DNA of 64,000 nt from Mycolicibacterium phlei. Lineage in GTDB: Bacteria; Actinomycetota; Actinomycetes; Mycobacteriales; Mycobacteriaceae. Below are positions 16,241-24,697 of this stretch, in pieces (position 1 is the first letter of the stretch; every line of letters starts with the position of its first letter). Below the pieces are notes generated by a model. That model saw only the letters and a program-made list of their open reading frames with translations, had not been told where the DNA came from and made no database searches. The stretch is taken from positions 372,001-436,000 of the forward strand of contig NZ_CP014475.1 in the NCBI RefSeq assembly GCF_001583415.1, given 5' to 3'. A program made the translations under genes and the position numbers.

Positions 16241-17019
16241 GTTGGGTCAGCGAGGGCAGCGGGCTGCGGCCCGAGGCCGCCCCGACGTGGCTCAAACCGC
16301 TGCTCGACAACGCCGGCGACGTCCAGCGGGCCTACCGCAGGCGGGTGCCGCCCGAGTTGTACGCGATGGTCACCGCGGAGCGCAGGCAACTCGGCGCGCC
16401 GCCGCCCGGCCGCGACGCGGCGGTGCTGGTGCTGTTCTCCGGACCGCCCGACTCGCCGTCCGGCGGGGTGCCCGACGACGTCGACCTGCTGGTCACCGTC
16501 CGCGCCTCCACCCTGCGCCACCACGCGGGCCAGGCCGCGTTCCCGGGCGGGCGGGCCGATCCGGGCGACCACAGCCCGGTGCAGACCGCGCTGCGCGAGG
16601 CCAACGAGGAGACCGGCGTCGACGTCGACCGGCTGCACCCGTTGGCCACGCTGGAGCGGCTGTTCATCCCGCCGTCGGGATTCCACGTCGTGCCCGTGCT
16701 GGCGTACTCCCCGGACCCCGGCTCGGTGGCCGTCGTCGACGAGGCCGAGACCGCGATCGTCGCGCGGGTCCCGCTGCGCGCGTTCATCAACCCGGAGAAC
16801 CGGATCATGGTGTACCGCAACGGCGCCGGACGGCGCTACGCCGGCCCGGCGTTCCTGCTCAACGAGATGCTGGTGTGGGGGTTCACCGGCCAGGTGATCT
16901 CGGCGTTGCTCGACGTCGCGGGCTGGGCGCAGCCGTGGAACACCGACGACGTGCGCGAACTCGAACAGGCAATGGCGCTCGTCGGCCACGAAGACGGCTA
17001 CGGTGAAGTCCGATCATGA
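16237..17019 (+). CDS. Nudix hydrolase, CoA pyrophosphatase-like
   Basis: 260 residues from GTG 16237. The Nudix box spans GGRADPGD...ALREANEETGVD (about residues 104-127), with the metal-binding REANEE, preceded by HHAGQAAFPGG, characteristic of the CoA diphosphatase (NUDT7/YeaB) subgroup. It would cleave CoA or a related dinucleotide diphosphate. It is coupled on both sides (GTGA upstream, ATGA with marP at 17016-17019). It corresponds to Rv3672c. Confidence 0.85.
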   Translation: MSWVSEGSGLRPEAAPTWLKPLLDNAGDVQRAYRRRVPPELYAMVTAERRQLGAPPPGRDAAVLVLFSGPPDSPSGGVPDDVDLLVTVRASTLRHHAGQAAFPGGRADPGDHSPVQTALREANEETGVDVDRLHPLATLERLFIPPSGFHVVPVLAYSPDPGSVAVVDEAETAIVARVPLRAFINPENRIMVYRNGAGRRYAGPAFLLNEMLVWGFTGQVISALLDVAGWAQPWNTDDVRELEQAMALVGHEDGYGEVRS

Positions 17020-18203
17020 CTTCCTCGCAGTGGGTGGACCTCGTCGTCCTCGGGATAGCGTTCGTCGCCGGCATCTCCGGCTGGCGGTCGGGCGCGCTCG
17101 GGTCGATGCTGTCGTTTCTGGGTGTGGTGCTCGGCGCGGTCGCGGGCGTGCTGCTGGCGCCGCACATCGTCACCCACATCGACGGGCCACGCACCAAGCT
17201 GTTCGTGACGCTGTTTCTGATCCTGGCGCTGGTGGTGGTCGGCGAGATCGCCGGCGTGGTGCTCGGCCGCGCGGTACGCAGCGCGATCCGCAACCGTGGC
17301 CTGCGGGCGGTGGACTCGCTGGTCGGAGTGGCGATCCAGATGGTCGCGGTGCTGGTGGCGGCCTGGATGCTGACCTACCCGCTGCAGTCGTCGGACCAGC
17401 CGAACCTGGCCGCCGCGGTGCGCGGCTCCAAGGTGCTCAAAGAGGTCGACGGGGTGGCTCCGGAGTGGCTGCGCTCGGTGCCCAACCGGCTGTCGGCACT
17501 GCTGGACACCTCCGGGCTGCCCGACGTGCTGCAGCCGTTCGGCCGCACCCCGATCGTGGCGGTCGATGCCCCCGACGCCGCGCTGGCCTCCGACCCGGTC
17601 GTCGAGGCGACGCGGCCCAGCGTCGTGAAGATCCGCGGTGTCGCGCCCGGCTGCCAGAAGGTGCTGGAGGGCACCGGTTTCGTCGCCGCACCTAACCGGG
17701 TGATGTCCAACGCGCACGTGGTGGCCGGCTCGGAGAGCGTCACCGTCGACATCGACGGGCAGACCTACGACGCCTACGTGGTGTCCTACGACCCGCAGGC
17801 CGACATCTCGATCCTCGACGTGCCGGACCTGCCCGCCGCCCCGCTGCAGTTCGCCGAGACCCCGGCGACCACCGGCACCGACGCCGTCGTGATGGGCTTC
17901 CCGGGCGGCGGCAACTTCGTGGCCACCCCGGCGCGGGTGCGCGAGATCATCGAGCTCTCCGGCCCCGACATCTACCGCACCGGCACCGTCGAGCGTGAGG
18001 TGTACACGATCAGGGGCACCGTGCGCCAAGGCAACTCGGGCGGGCCGATGATCGACCGCGAGGGCCGGGTGCTGGGCGTGGTGTTCGGCGCGGCCGTCGA
18101 CGACGCCGACACCGGTTTCGTGCTGACCGCCAACGAGGTGTCGCAGCAGCTGGCCAAGCTCGGCGCCACCCAGCGCGTCGCCACCGGCGCCTGCGTGCCC
18201 TAG
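17016..18203 (+). CDS. marP: membrane serine protease MarP
   Basis: 395 residues. Four transmembrane helices (about 7-25, 30-50, 62-84, 101-122) form a CvpA-like domain; the extracytoplasmic trypsin-like domain carries His234 (SNAHVV), Asp263 (DISIL) and Ser341 (GNSGGP). Cys213 and Cys393 are placed to form the redox-sensitive disulfide described for M. tuberculosis MarP (Rv3671c). That protease maintains intrabacterial pH in acid by activating the peptidoglycan hydrolase RipA. It is the end of the nth-thioredoxin-Nudix-marP run, and its stop shares CTAG with the convergent ephE. Confidence 0.95.
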   Translation: MTSSQWVDLVVLGIAFVAGISGWRSGALGSMLSFLGVVLGAVAGVLLAPHIVTHIDGPRTKLFVTLFLILALVVVGEIAGVVLGRAVRSAIRNRGLRAVDSLVGVAIQMVAVLVAAWMLTYPLQSSDQPNLAAAVRGSKVLKEVDGVAPEWLRSVPNRLSALLDTSGLPDVLQPFGRTPIVAVDAPDAALASDPVVEATRPSVVKIRGVAPGCQKVLEGTGFVAAPNRVMSNAHVVAGSESVTVDIDGQTYDAYVVSYDPQADISILDVPDLPAAPLQFAETPATTGTDAVVMGFPGGGNFVATPARVREIIELSGPDIYRTGTVEREVYTIRGTVRQGNSGGPMIDREGRVLGVVFGAAVDDADTGFVLTANEVSQQLAKLGATQRVATGACVP

Positions 18204-19207
18204 CCGTACACCTGGCCGAGGAACCGGGTCAGCTGCTCGGTGACCGCCGCCGGCTCCTCCTCGTGGGCGAAATGACCGGCGCCGTCGATGGATACGTAGC
18301 GGCCGTGCGGCGCGTACTGCTGGGTCCGGTACACCGGGTCGGCCAGCACGTACGGGTCGCGGTCGCCGCGCAGGTGCAGCACCGGCAGGTTGATCGGCCG
18401 CTGCATCAGCCGCATGAACCGGCGGCCCTCGGCGCGCAGCTGACTGCGCACCGCCCAGCGCTGGTACTCCAGTGCCGAGTGCGCCGCGCCGGGGATCTGG
18501 ATGGCCCGGCGCATGTGCCCGATGGTCTCCGAGAAGTCGTCAGTGGCAAGCCATTTGGCGCCGGCACGGCTGCGTACCAGCTGCTCGAGCGCCGCCGCGT
18601 TGTGCCGGGTGAGCGCCCGCTCCGGCCACATCGGCACCTGATAGCGCAGCAGCGACGGCAGCAACGCCCGGCCCTGGTCACGACGGCGCAGCACCGAGGC
18701 CCGCAGCGCCGCCGGGTGTGGGGAGCTGACCACCGCGATGGAGCGCACCACGCGCCGGTGCAGCACCGCCGTCGCCCAGCACACCAGGCCGCCGTCGGCG
18801 TGACCGACCAGCGTCGCGGACTTGTGCCCCAGCGCACGCACCAGGCCCGCGGTGTCACCGGCCAGCGTCCAGCCGTCGTAGCCGCGTGGCGGCTTGTCGC
18901 TGCCGCCGTAGCCGCGCAGGTCCACCGCCACCACCCGGGCGCCGGTCAGGCCGCGCAGCTGATGGCGCCACGACCACCAGAACGAGCCGAAGCCGTGCAG
19001 CAGGATGACCAGCGGCCGGTCCGGGTCATGGGTGTCCGCCTCGCCGGAATCCGCCTTGACGGGGTTTGCCTCAACAGGGTTTGCCTCAACGGGGTTTGCC
19101 TCAACAGGGTTTGCTTCAACCACATGGAAGCGAATTCCGTTGGCGTGCACCTCCAGATGACGCCAAGGTCCGTCGATGCGGACAACCGACGGAGCGGGTG
19201 GGGGCAT
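18200..19207 (-). CDS. ephE: alpha/beta-hydrolase EphE-like protein with pentapeptide repeats
   Basis: 335 residues. After a short beta strand (HLEVHANGIRFHVVEA) there are four VEANP repeats and two degenerate units (residues about 30-58), encoded by a 15-base minisatellite, before the hydrolase core HGFGSFWWSW, DLRGYGGSDKP and the elbow VGHADGG. The usual nucleophile position (third residue of G-H-x-x-G) is Ala, with Asp one residue later; a C-terminal GAGHFAHEE supplies the His. It is the counterpart of Rv3670 (EphE, putative epoxide hydrolase), but the elbow makes classical catalysis doubtful. It abuts the holin-like gene on the same strand. Confidence 0.8.
   Translation of the reverse strand: MPPPAPSVVRIDGPWRHLEVHANGIRFHVVEANPVEANPVEANPVEANPVKADSGEADTHDPDRPLVILLHGFGSFWWSWRHQLRGLTGARVVAVDLRGYGGSDKPPRGYDGWTLAGDTAGLVRALGHKSATLVGHADGGLVCWATAVLHRRVVRSIAVVSSPHPAALRASVLRRRDQGRALLPSLLRYQVPMWPERALTRHNAAALEQLVRSRAGAKWLATDDFSETIGHMRRAIQIPGAAHSALEYQRWAVRSQLRAEGRRFMRLMQRPINLPVLHLRGDRDPYVLADPVYRTQQYAPHGRYVSIDGAGHFAHEEEPAAVTEQLTRFLGQVYG
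19061..19120 (-). repeat. 15-bp minisatellite (4 copies) in ephE
   Basis: Four consecutive copies of (g/a)gggtttgcctcaac at 19061-19075, 19076-19090, 19091-19105 and 19106-19120 (the last with one change), plus a degenerate copy at 19046-19060. On the coding strand each unit encodes VEANP. The length is a multiple of three, so copy-number change keeps the frame. Confidence 0.95.
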
Positions 19208-19717
19208 TTACCAGCCCGACGGATCGGACGTCGACGCCGGTTTGCCGTCCGTCGTCGCCAGATCCCTGCCCTTGTCGCCGCCCGGGGTCAGCGCCTCGGG
19301 CAGTTCGCGGACCGACTCGATGGTCTTCTGCGGCCCGCGGATTCGTCGCACCTTGAGGAAGCCGAGCAGGGCGAACACGCCGGTGGTGACCACCATCAGC
19401 CCGAACACGATCAGGTAGGCCGCCCACTTGACCAGCCACAGGTCCAGCAGCTCGCCGAGGAAGAAGAAGAAAAAGAACGTCGAGTAGAACAGCACGACCA
19501 GCGCCAGGATGAAGTAGACGCTGCCGGTGAGCCCCTTCTTGACGTCGCGGGTGATCTCGGCCTTGGCCAGCTCCACCTCGGCGCGCACCAGCGTGGACAC
19601 CTGGGCGGTCGCGTCCTTGACGAGGTCTCCGATCGAGGGATCGGCCTTCGGGGCGTGCGGGTCCACCAGTGGTATCGATGTCACGGTGGTCGGCACGCCA
19701 TTCCTGCGATCGCTCAC
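19208..19717 (-). CDS. phage-holin-like (DUF1469) membrane protein
   Basis: 169 residues from GTG 19717, selected because GAGGAA lies seven bases upstream; a longer frame begins at 19732. The middle carries LVRAEVELAKAEITRDVKKG, an amphipathic helix, then two transmembrane segments (VYFILALVVLFYSTFFFFFFL and AAYLIVFGLMVVTTGVFALLGFL), matching the Phage_holin_3_6/DUF1469 family. The six consecutive Phe are unusual. The C-terminus is polar. These proteins are common in actinobacteria and have no proven lytic role. The gene directly precedes ephE and corresponds to Rv3669. Confidence 0.8.
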   Translation of the reverse strand: MSDRRNGVPTTVTSIPLVDPHAPKADPSIGDLVKDATAQVSTLVRAEVELAKAEITRDVKKGLTGSVYFILALVVLFYSTFFFFFFLGELLDLWLVKWAAYLIVFGLMVVTTGVFALLGFLKVRRIRGPQKTIESVRELPEALTPGGDKGRDLATTDGKPASTSDPSGW

Positions 19718-19852
19718 GGACAATTCCTCCACATCAGATGTCGTCGCGGTTCATGTTGCCATGTGGCGTGCGCGGAAACGATCCCGGCCGACGATAGACT
19801 GGTCTGGTAGATGGCAAGTCAGGTCGGGCTTGGCGATAGGGGTATTGCTCAG

Positions 19853-20554
19853 GTGAGGTCCAACCGACGCCGCCTCGTGTTCATCTCCGCCGTTCTCGCC
19901 CTCCTGACAGGGCTGTCGACCGTCCCCGCACAGGCCCAGGAGCAGGTCACGCTCGGCGGTGGATCCGGGCTGGTCGTCAACGGCGAGACGCTGTGCACCC
20001 TGACCGCGATCGGGCACGACGCCCGTGGCGCGCTGGTCGGGTTCACCTCGGCGCATTGCGGCGGCCCCGGCGCCACCGTGGCGGCCGAGGGTGCGGAGGC
20101 CGCCGGGGTGCTGGGCACGATGGTCGCAGGAAACGACGCCCTGGACTACGCGGTCATCGAGTTCGACCCGGCCAAGGTCCGGCCCACCAACAACGTCAAC
20201 GGCTTCCAGATCGACGGGCTCGGCCCCGACCCGGTCACCGGTGAGATCGCCTGCAAGCTGGGCCGCACCACCGGCCACTCCTGCGGGGTGACGTGGGGTC
20301 CCGGACCGGAGCCCGGCACGATCGTCAGCCAGGTGTGCGGTCAACCCGGCGACTCCGGCGCCCCGGTGACCGTCAACAACCGGCTGGTCGGCATGATCCA
20401 CGGCGCGTTCTCCGAGAAGCTGCCGACCTGCATCATCAAGTACATCCCGCTGCACACGCCGGCGGTGACGATGTCGTTCAACGCCCAGCTGGCCGACATC
20501 ACAGCGAAGAACCGACCGGGCACGGGGTTCGTGCCGGTCGGTTCCACCGCGTGA
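19853..20554 (+). CDS. secreted trypsin-like serine protease
   Basis: 233 residues from GTG 19853, which places a classic signal peptide (RSNRRRLVFISAVLALLTG...AQA) at the N-terminus; an in-frame ATG at 19811 would add 14 residues and lies ten bases past a TAGACT -10-like hexamer. The S1 catalytic residues are visible: His in SAHCGG, Asp in DYAVIEFD and Ser in GDSGAPV, with Cys pairs around them. It is probably exported and active outside the cell; the target is unknown. It corresponds to Rv3668c and is divergent from the holin-like gene. Confidence 0.8.
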   Translation: MRSNRRRLVFISAVLALLTGLSTVPAQAQEQVTLGGGSGLVVNGETLCTLTAIGHDARGALVGFTSAHCGGPGATVAAEGAEAAGVLGTMVAGNDALDYAVIEFDPAKVRPTNNVNGFQIDGLGPDPVTGEIACKLGRTTGHSCGVTWGPGPEPGTIVSQVCGQPGDSGAPVTVNNRLVGMIHGAFSEKLPTCIIKYIPLHTPAVTMSFNAQLADITAKNRPGTGFVPVGSTA

Positions 20555-20563
20555 TCTGCCGGC

Positions 20564-22522
20564 CTACTTGCCGGCCCTGATCGCCTCGAACACGCTCGGG
20601 TCCACCAGGGTCGAGGTGTCGCCGAGCTCGCGGCCCTCGGCGACGTCACGCAGCAGCCGCCGCATGATCTTGCCGCTGCGGGTCTTGGGCAGCTCGGGAA
20701 CGACGTGAATCTCCCTGGGCCGGGCGATCTTTCCGATCTCCTTGGCGACCTGCTCGCGCAGCTCCTCGATCATCTGCTCGCCCTTGTCCTTGGCGTGCGA
20801 CTCGAGGATGACGAACGCGCAGATGCCCTGGCCGGTGGTCTCGTCGCTGGCGCCCACCACCGCGGCCTCGGCGACCCCGGAGTGGCCGACCAGCGCGGAC
20901 TCCACCTCGGTGGTCGAGATGCGGTGCCCGGACACGTTCATCACGTCGTCGATGCGGCCGAGCAGCCAGATCGCGCCGTCGGAGTCCACCCGGGCGCCGT
21001 CGCCGGCGAAGTACCAGCCCCGGTCGGCGTAGCGCGACCAGTAGGTGTCCTTGTAGCGCTCCGGGTCGCCCCAGACGCCGCGCAGCATCGACGGCCACGG
21101 CTGGTCGAGCACCAGATAGCCGGTGACGTGCTCATCCTCGTCGGCGCCGGGGATCAGCTCCTCGCCCTCCTCGTCGACGATCCGCGCCGAGATGCCGGGC
21201 AGCGGGCGCATCGCCGAGCCGGGCTTGCAGGCGGTGATGCCGGGCAGCGGGGAGATCATGATCGCGCCGGTCTCGGTCTGCCACCAGGTGTCCACCACCG
21301 GGGTCCGGTTGCCGCCGATGACCTCGCGGTACCACCGCCAGGCCTCCGGGTTGATCGGCTCACCCACCGAACCGAGCAGCCGCAGGCTGGACAGATCGTG
21401 GGCGTCGGGGATCTCGCGGCCCCACTTCATGAACGTGCGGATCAGCGTCGGCGCCGTGTAGTAGATCGTGACGCCGTACTTCTCGATGATCTCGAAGTGT
21501 CGGTGCTCGTTGGGGGTGTTCGGGGTGCCCTCGTAGACCACCTGGGTGCAGCCGTTCGACAGCGGCCCGTACACGATGTAGGAGTGCCCGGTCACCCAGC
21601 CGATGTCGGCGGTGCACCAGAACACGTCGGTCTCCGGCTTGATGTCGAAGACGTAGTAGTGGGTGTAGGACGCCTGGGTCAGGTAGCCGCCCGAGGTGTG
21701 CACGATGCCCTTGGGCTTACCGGTGGTGCCCGAGGTGTAGAGCAGGAACAGCGGGTGCTCGGAGTCGAACGCCTGCGGGGTGTGCTCGGGCGAGGCCTTC
21801 TCCACGGTGTCGTGCCACCACACGTCGCGGCCCTCGGTCCACGGGGTGTCGATTCCGGTGCGGCGCACCACGAGAACGTGCTCGACGGACTGCTGATCCG
21901 CGCACGCCTCGTCCACGGACTCCTTCAGCGACGCCGCCTGTCCGCGCCGGTACTGGCCGTCGGCGGTGATGACGAGCTTGGCCTCGGCGTCCTCGATGCG
22001 CGCCCGCAGCGCCGAGGCCGAGAAGCCGGCGAACACCACCGAGTGCAGCACCCCGAGCCGGGCGCACGCCAGCATCGAGACGATCGCCTCCGGAATCATC
22101 GGCATGTAGATCGCCACCCGGTCGCCGGCGGTCAGGCCGAGCTCGGTGAACGCATTCGCGGCCTTGGACACCTCGGCGAGCAGCTCGGCGTAGGTGATGT
22201 CGCGGCTGTCGCCGGGCTCGCCCTCCCAGCGGATCGCGACCCGGTCGCCGTTGCCGGCCTCGACGTGGCGGTCCACGCAGTTGTAGGCCACGTTGAGCTT
22301 GCCGCCGACGAACCACTTGGCGAACGGCGCCTCCGACCAGTCCAGCACCTCGGTGAACGGGGTGTCCCAGGTCAGCCGGTTGGCCTGCTCGGCCCAGAAC
22401 GCCAAGCGGTCCTTCTCGGCGAGGCGGTACAGGTCCTCGGTGGCGTTCGCGTTGGCCGTGAACTCCGGGGACGGGGCAAAGACGGACGGACCATGGGTAT
22501 CGAGCGCCGTAGTGTCAGTCAT
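20564..22522 (-). CDS. acs: acetyl-CoA synthetase
   Basis: 652 residues from ATG 22522; an upstream in-frame extension to 22591 lacks conservation. Motifs of the ANL superfamily are present: YTSGTTGKPKGI (P-loop), YYTAPTLIRTF, WWQTETG, the hinge LGRIDDVMNVSGHRIS and the acetylation site KTRSGKIMRR near the C-terminus. The length equals that of E. coli Acs (652). It activates acetate to acetyl-CoA through acetyl-AMP. In mycobacteria Acs is inhibited by a cAMP-dependent acetyltransferase, which ties it to the cyclase and Crp genes in this window. Confidence 0.95.
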   Translation of the reverse strand: MTDTTALDTHGPSVFAPSPEFTANANATEDLYRLAEKDRLAFWAEQANRLTWDTPFTEVLDWSEAPFAKWFVGGKLNVAYNCVDRHVEAGNGDRVAIRWEGEPGDSRDITYAELLAEVSKAANAFTELGLTAGDRVAIYMPMIPEAIVSMLACARLGVLHSVVFAGFSASALRARIEDAEAKLVITADGQYRRGQAASLKESVDEACADQQSVEHVLVVRRTGIDTPWTEGRDVWWHDTVEKASPEHTPQAFDSEHPLFLLYTSGTTGKPKGIVHTSGGYLTQASYTHYYVFDIKPETDVFWCTADIGWVTGHSYIVYGPLSNGCTQVVYEGTPNTPNEHRHFEIIEKYGVTIYYTAPTLIRTFMKWGREIPDAHDLSSLRLLGSVGEPINPEAWRWYREVIGGNRTPVVDTWWQTETGAIMISPLPGITACKPGSAMRPLPGISARIVDEEGEELIPGADEDEHVTGYLVLDQPWPSMLRGVWGDPERYKDTYWSRYADRGWYFAGDGARVDSDGAIWLLGRIDDVMNVSGHRISTTEVESALVGHSGVAEAAVVGASDETTGQGICAFVILESHAKDKGEQMIEELREQVAKEIGKIARPREIHVVPELPKTRSGKIMRRLLRDVAEGRELGDTSTLVDPSVFEAIRAGK

Positions 22523-22638
22523 AGCTGTGAGCGTAGTCACCACGGGTGCGGAACACATCGCCCCGTCACAGCTGACTCCGTCGGCGGTCACTCCGCAGCG
22601 ATGAGCGTGATGAACGGCGAGCCTAACGGTCGGCTAGC

Positions 22639-23406
22639 GTGGCCACCGTGACCGGTGGTTTCGCGAAAGACCCGCTGGCGCCGCTGGCCGAGCTGCCCGG
22701 TGTCGCCGAGGCGGCCGAGGAGGCTCGTGAGGCCCTCGGCAAAGCCCACCGGCACCGCTCCAACCTGCGTGGATGGCCGGCCAACGCCGCCGAGGCCGCG
22801 CTGCGGGCGGCGCGGGCGTCGTCGGTGCTCGACGAGGGTGCGCTGCAATTGGCCGAGGACGGTACCCCCGACCCGGTGCTGGCCGGGGCGCTGCGCGTCG
22901 CCGAGGCGGTCGAGGGCGGTGAGACCGCGCTGGTCGGGGTGTGGCAGCGGGCGCCGCTGCAGGCGCTGGCCCGGCTGCACACGCTGGCGGCCGCCGATCT
23001 CGCCGACGAGGACCGGCTCGGGCGGCCCCGCGTGCACCCCGAGATCGGGCAGCGGCTGGCGCTGCTGGCCGACATCGTCACCGGCGGCACCAGGGTGCCG
23101 GCGCCGGTGCTGGCGGGCGTCGTGCACGGTGAACTGCTCACGCTCGCACCGTTCGGCACCGCCGACGGGGTGGTCGCCCGGGCCGCCGCCCGGTTGGTGA
23201 CGATCACCACCGGCCTGGACCCGCACGGGCTCGGCGTGCCCGAGGTCTACTGGATGCGGCAGTCGGGCGACTATCGCGCCGCCGCGCGGGGCTTCGCGTC
23301 GGGCACCCCCGACGGGCTCACCGCGTGGTTGCTGCTGACATGCCGTGCACTGCACGCGGGGGCGCGTGAGGCGTTGTCGATCGCGACCAACGCCACGTCG
23401 AAGTAG
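22639..23406 (+). CDS. conserved actinobacterial protein (Rv3662c-like)
   Basis: 255 residues from GTG 22639. Almost entirely alpha-helical by composition, with HRHRSNLRGWPANAAEAALRAARASSVLDEG near residues 35-65, which recalls the N-terminal helical region of Fic proteins, but the Fic motif HPFxxGNGR is absent. Databases often label relatives as oxidoreductase; I see no Rossmann or flavin motif. In M. tuberculosis the dipeptide transporter dppABCD lies between acs and this gene; it is missing here. The function is unknown. Confidence 0.7.
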   Translation: MATVTGGFAKDPLAPLAELPGVAEAAEEAREALGKAHRHRSNLRGWPANAAEAALRAARASSVLDEGALQLAEDGTPDPVLAGALRVAEAVEGGETALVGVWQRAPLQALARLHTLAAADLADEDRLGRPRVHPEIGQRLALLADIVTGGTRVPAPVLAGVVHGELLTLAPFGTADGVVARAAARLVTITTGLDPHGLGVPEVYWMRQSGDYRAAARGFASGTPDGLTAWLLLTCRALHAGAREALSIATNATSK

Positions 23407-23417
23407 CTTTCCAGCAA

Positions 23418-23719
23418 CGCAAAGCGGGCGGCGCCCCGAAACGAGTTCGGTTCGCCGCCCGCTAGCACGGACGCCGGTTACCAAGCGTGCTCACGTGGGT
23501 TGCGTGGGCGGCCTCGGCGTCTTGTCGATGCGCTGCGACTGCAACCCCGCCCAAGGGGCCGTCGATGTCGTCCGCTTTTCGCAAATACGCAGGCCCGCAA
23601 CACTTCTGCCTATTCCGCGGCATGTGCTCCGCGTGGGTGCCGGGATCCGTGCTGGGAAGCCGGGATCGGGAGTCCGAGTCTTCTCTTCCGACTCGGGCTT
23701 GGCCTCACCAAGCTTCCGT
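23418..23719 (-). ncRNA. ms1: Ms1 RNA (MTS2823-type, RNA polymerase-binding)
   Basis: A 433-base gap between the Rv3662c-like gene and the HAD hydrolase gene contains no convincing protein. On the minus strand there is a good promoter (23726-23754), a highly structured stretch of about 300 bases with helices such as CCGAGTC/GACTCGG, and a terminator hairpin GCGGGCGGCG/CGCCGCCCGC (23453-23462 with 23424-23433) followed by TTTGCGTT. Position, strand and length match MTS2823/Ms1, which lies between Rv3661 and Rv3662c in M. tuberculosis and binds core RNA polymerase in stationary phase. Ends are predicted, not mapped; expect a few bases of error. Confidence 0.8.
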
Positions 23720-23725
23720 GACTCC

Positions 23726-23754
23726 TTTGTACCCCGTGACCGCGATCACATCAA
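23726..23754 (-). promoter_or_regulatory. Ms1 promoter with an embedded Crp site
   Basis: On the minus strand TTGATG (23754-23749) and TACAAA (23731-23726) are separated by exactly 17 bases. The spacer and the end of the -35 contain TGTGA-TCGCGG-TCACG (23750-23735), which matches the Crp consensus TGTGA-N6-TCACA at nine of ten positions. A bound Crp dimer would cover the spacer and be expected to hinder RNA polymerase. Confidence 0.65.
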
Positions 23755-23839
23755 GGGTCAAATCGCGGCGTGTGCGGATCGTTACGCACGGGGCGTCAGC
23801 TAAGTGGAAGCCAGGTGGCGCCGAAGGCGAACGACCAGG

Positions 23840-24697
23840 CTAGAAAGCGAAGCGGCGCAACAGTGAATACGTCAGCGCACCGGCCGCCAGCGCGCTGAAG
23901 CCGACCGCCGCAGTAGTGGCGACCGCCGCTCCCGACGGCGCCGGAATGCGGTCGCGCAGTGACACCGGCCGGGAGAAGTTCAGCACCGGCCAGCCGCGCG
24001 CGAGCGCCTCTTTGCGCAGTGCGCGGTCTGGATTTACCACGGCCGGGTGACCGACCGCCTCGAGCATCGGCAGGTCGGTGATCGAGTCCGAGTACGCGTA
24101 GCAGTGCTCCAGTGCGTACCCCTCGCGGGCGGCGAGCTCGCGGATCGCCGCGACCTTGCCCTCGCCGTAGCAGTAGAACTCGATCTCGCCGGTGTACTTG
24201 CCGTCCTCGACGACCATCCGGGTGGCCATCGCATGGGTGGCGCCCAGCGCACGCGCGATCGGCGCGACGATCTCCTCGCCCGACGCCGAAACGACGACGA
24301 CATCACGGCCGCAGAGCTTGTGGTCGGCGATCAGCTCGGCGGCCTCGGCGAACACGAGGGGACTGACGATCTCGTGCAGCGTCTCGCCGACGATCGACTT
24401 CACCTGTTCGACGTCCCAGCCGGCGCACATATTCGTCAAATACGTGCGCATCCGGTCCATCTGGTCGTGGTCGGCTCCCGACATCAGGAACAGGAACTGT
24501 GCGTAGGAAGACTTCAGTACCGCCCGCCGATTGATTAGCCCCTGATCGAAGAACGGTTTGCTGAACGCCAATGTGCTCGATTTGGCGATCACCGTTTTAT
24601 CGAGGTCGAAGAAGGCGGCCGTGCGCACGGGTTGCGAGGGCGCCGGACTACTTCCCTCGGCAATCGGCCCGTCGGCCGGTGGCTCGGATGCGGTCAC
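23840..24697 (-). CDS. HAD-IB family hydrolase, membrane-tethered
   Basis: 285 residues from GTG 24697, chosen because the conserved part begins shortly after; the frame stays open to 24784. The HAD motif I is FFDLDKTVIAKSST (about residues 31-44), motif II VVSASGEE and motif III/IV YSDSITDLPMLEAVG, placing it with the phosphoserine phosphatase-like HAD-IB group. The C-terminus has a hydrophobic segment (AVATTAAVGFSALAAGALTYSLL) ending in RRFAF, a probable tail anchor. The substrate is unknown (lysophospholipid or phosphoserine-like are possible). It corresponds to Rv3661 and is followed on the same strand by Ms1. Confidence 0.85.
   Translation of the reverse strand: MTASEPPADGPIAEGSSPAPSQPVRTAAFFDLDKTVIAKSSTLAFSKPFFDQGLINRRAVLKSSYAQFLFLMSGADHDQMDRMRTYLTNMCAGWDVEQVKSIVGETLHEIVSPLVFAEAAELIADHKLCGRDVVVVSASGEEIVAPIARALGATHAMATRMVVEDGKYTGEIEFYCYGEGKVAAIRELAAREGYALEHCYAYSDSITDLPMLEAVGHPAVVNPDRALRKEALARGWPVLNFSRPVSLRDRIPAPSGAAVATTAAVGFSALAAGALTYSLLRRFAF

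Noticed and set aside
19208-19717. Holin of a prophage
   Set aside because: The DUF1469 family is named after a phage protein, but there are no phage genes around and the gene belongs to a conserved chromosomal order.
20705-22651. A 648-codon frame antisense to acs
   Set aside because: Same cause: a shadow of a GC-rich gene, without motif or sensible start.
23487-23843. Short plus-strand frames in the Ms1 gap
   Set aside because: Biased composition, no ribosome binding site and conflict with a well-supported structured RNA on the other strand.
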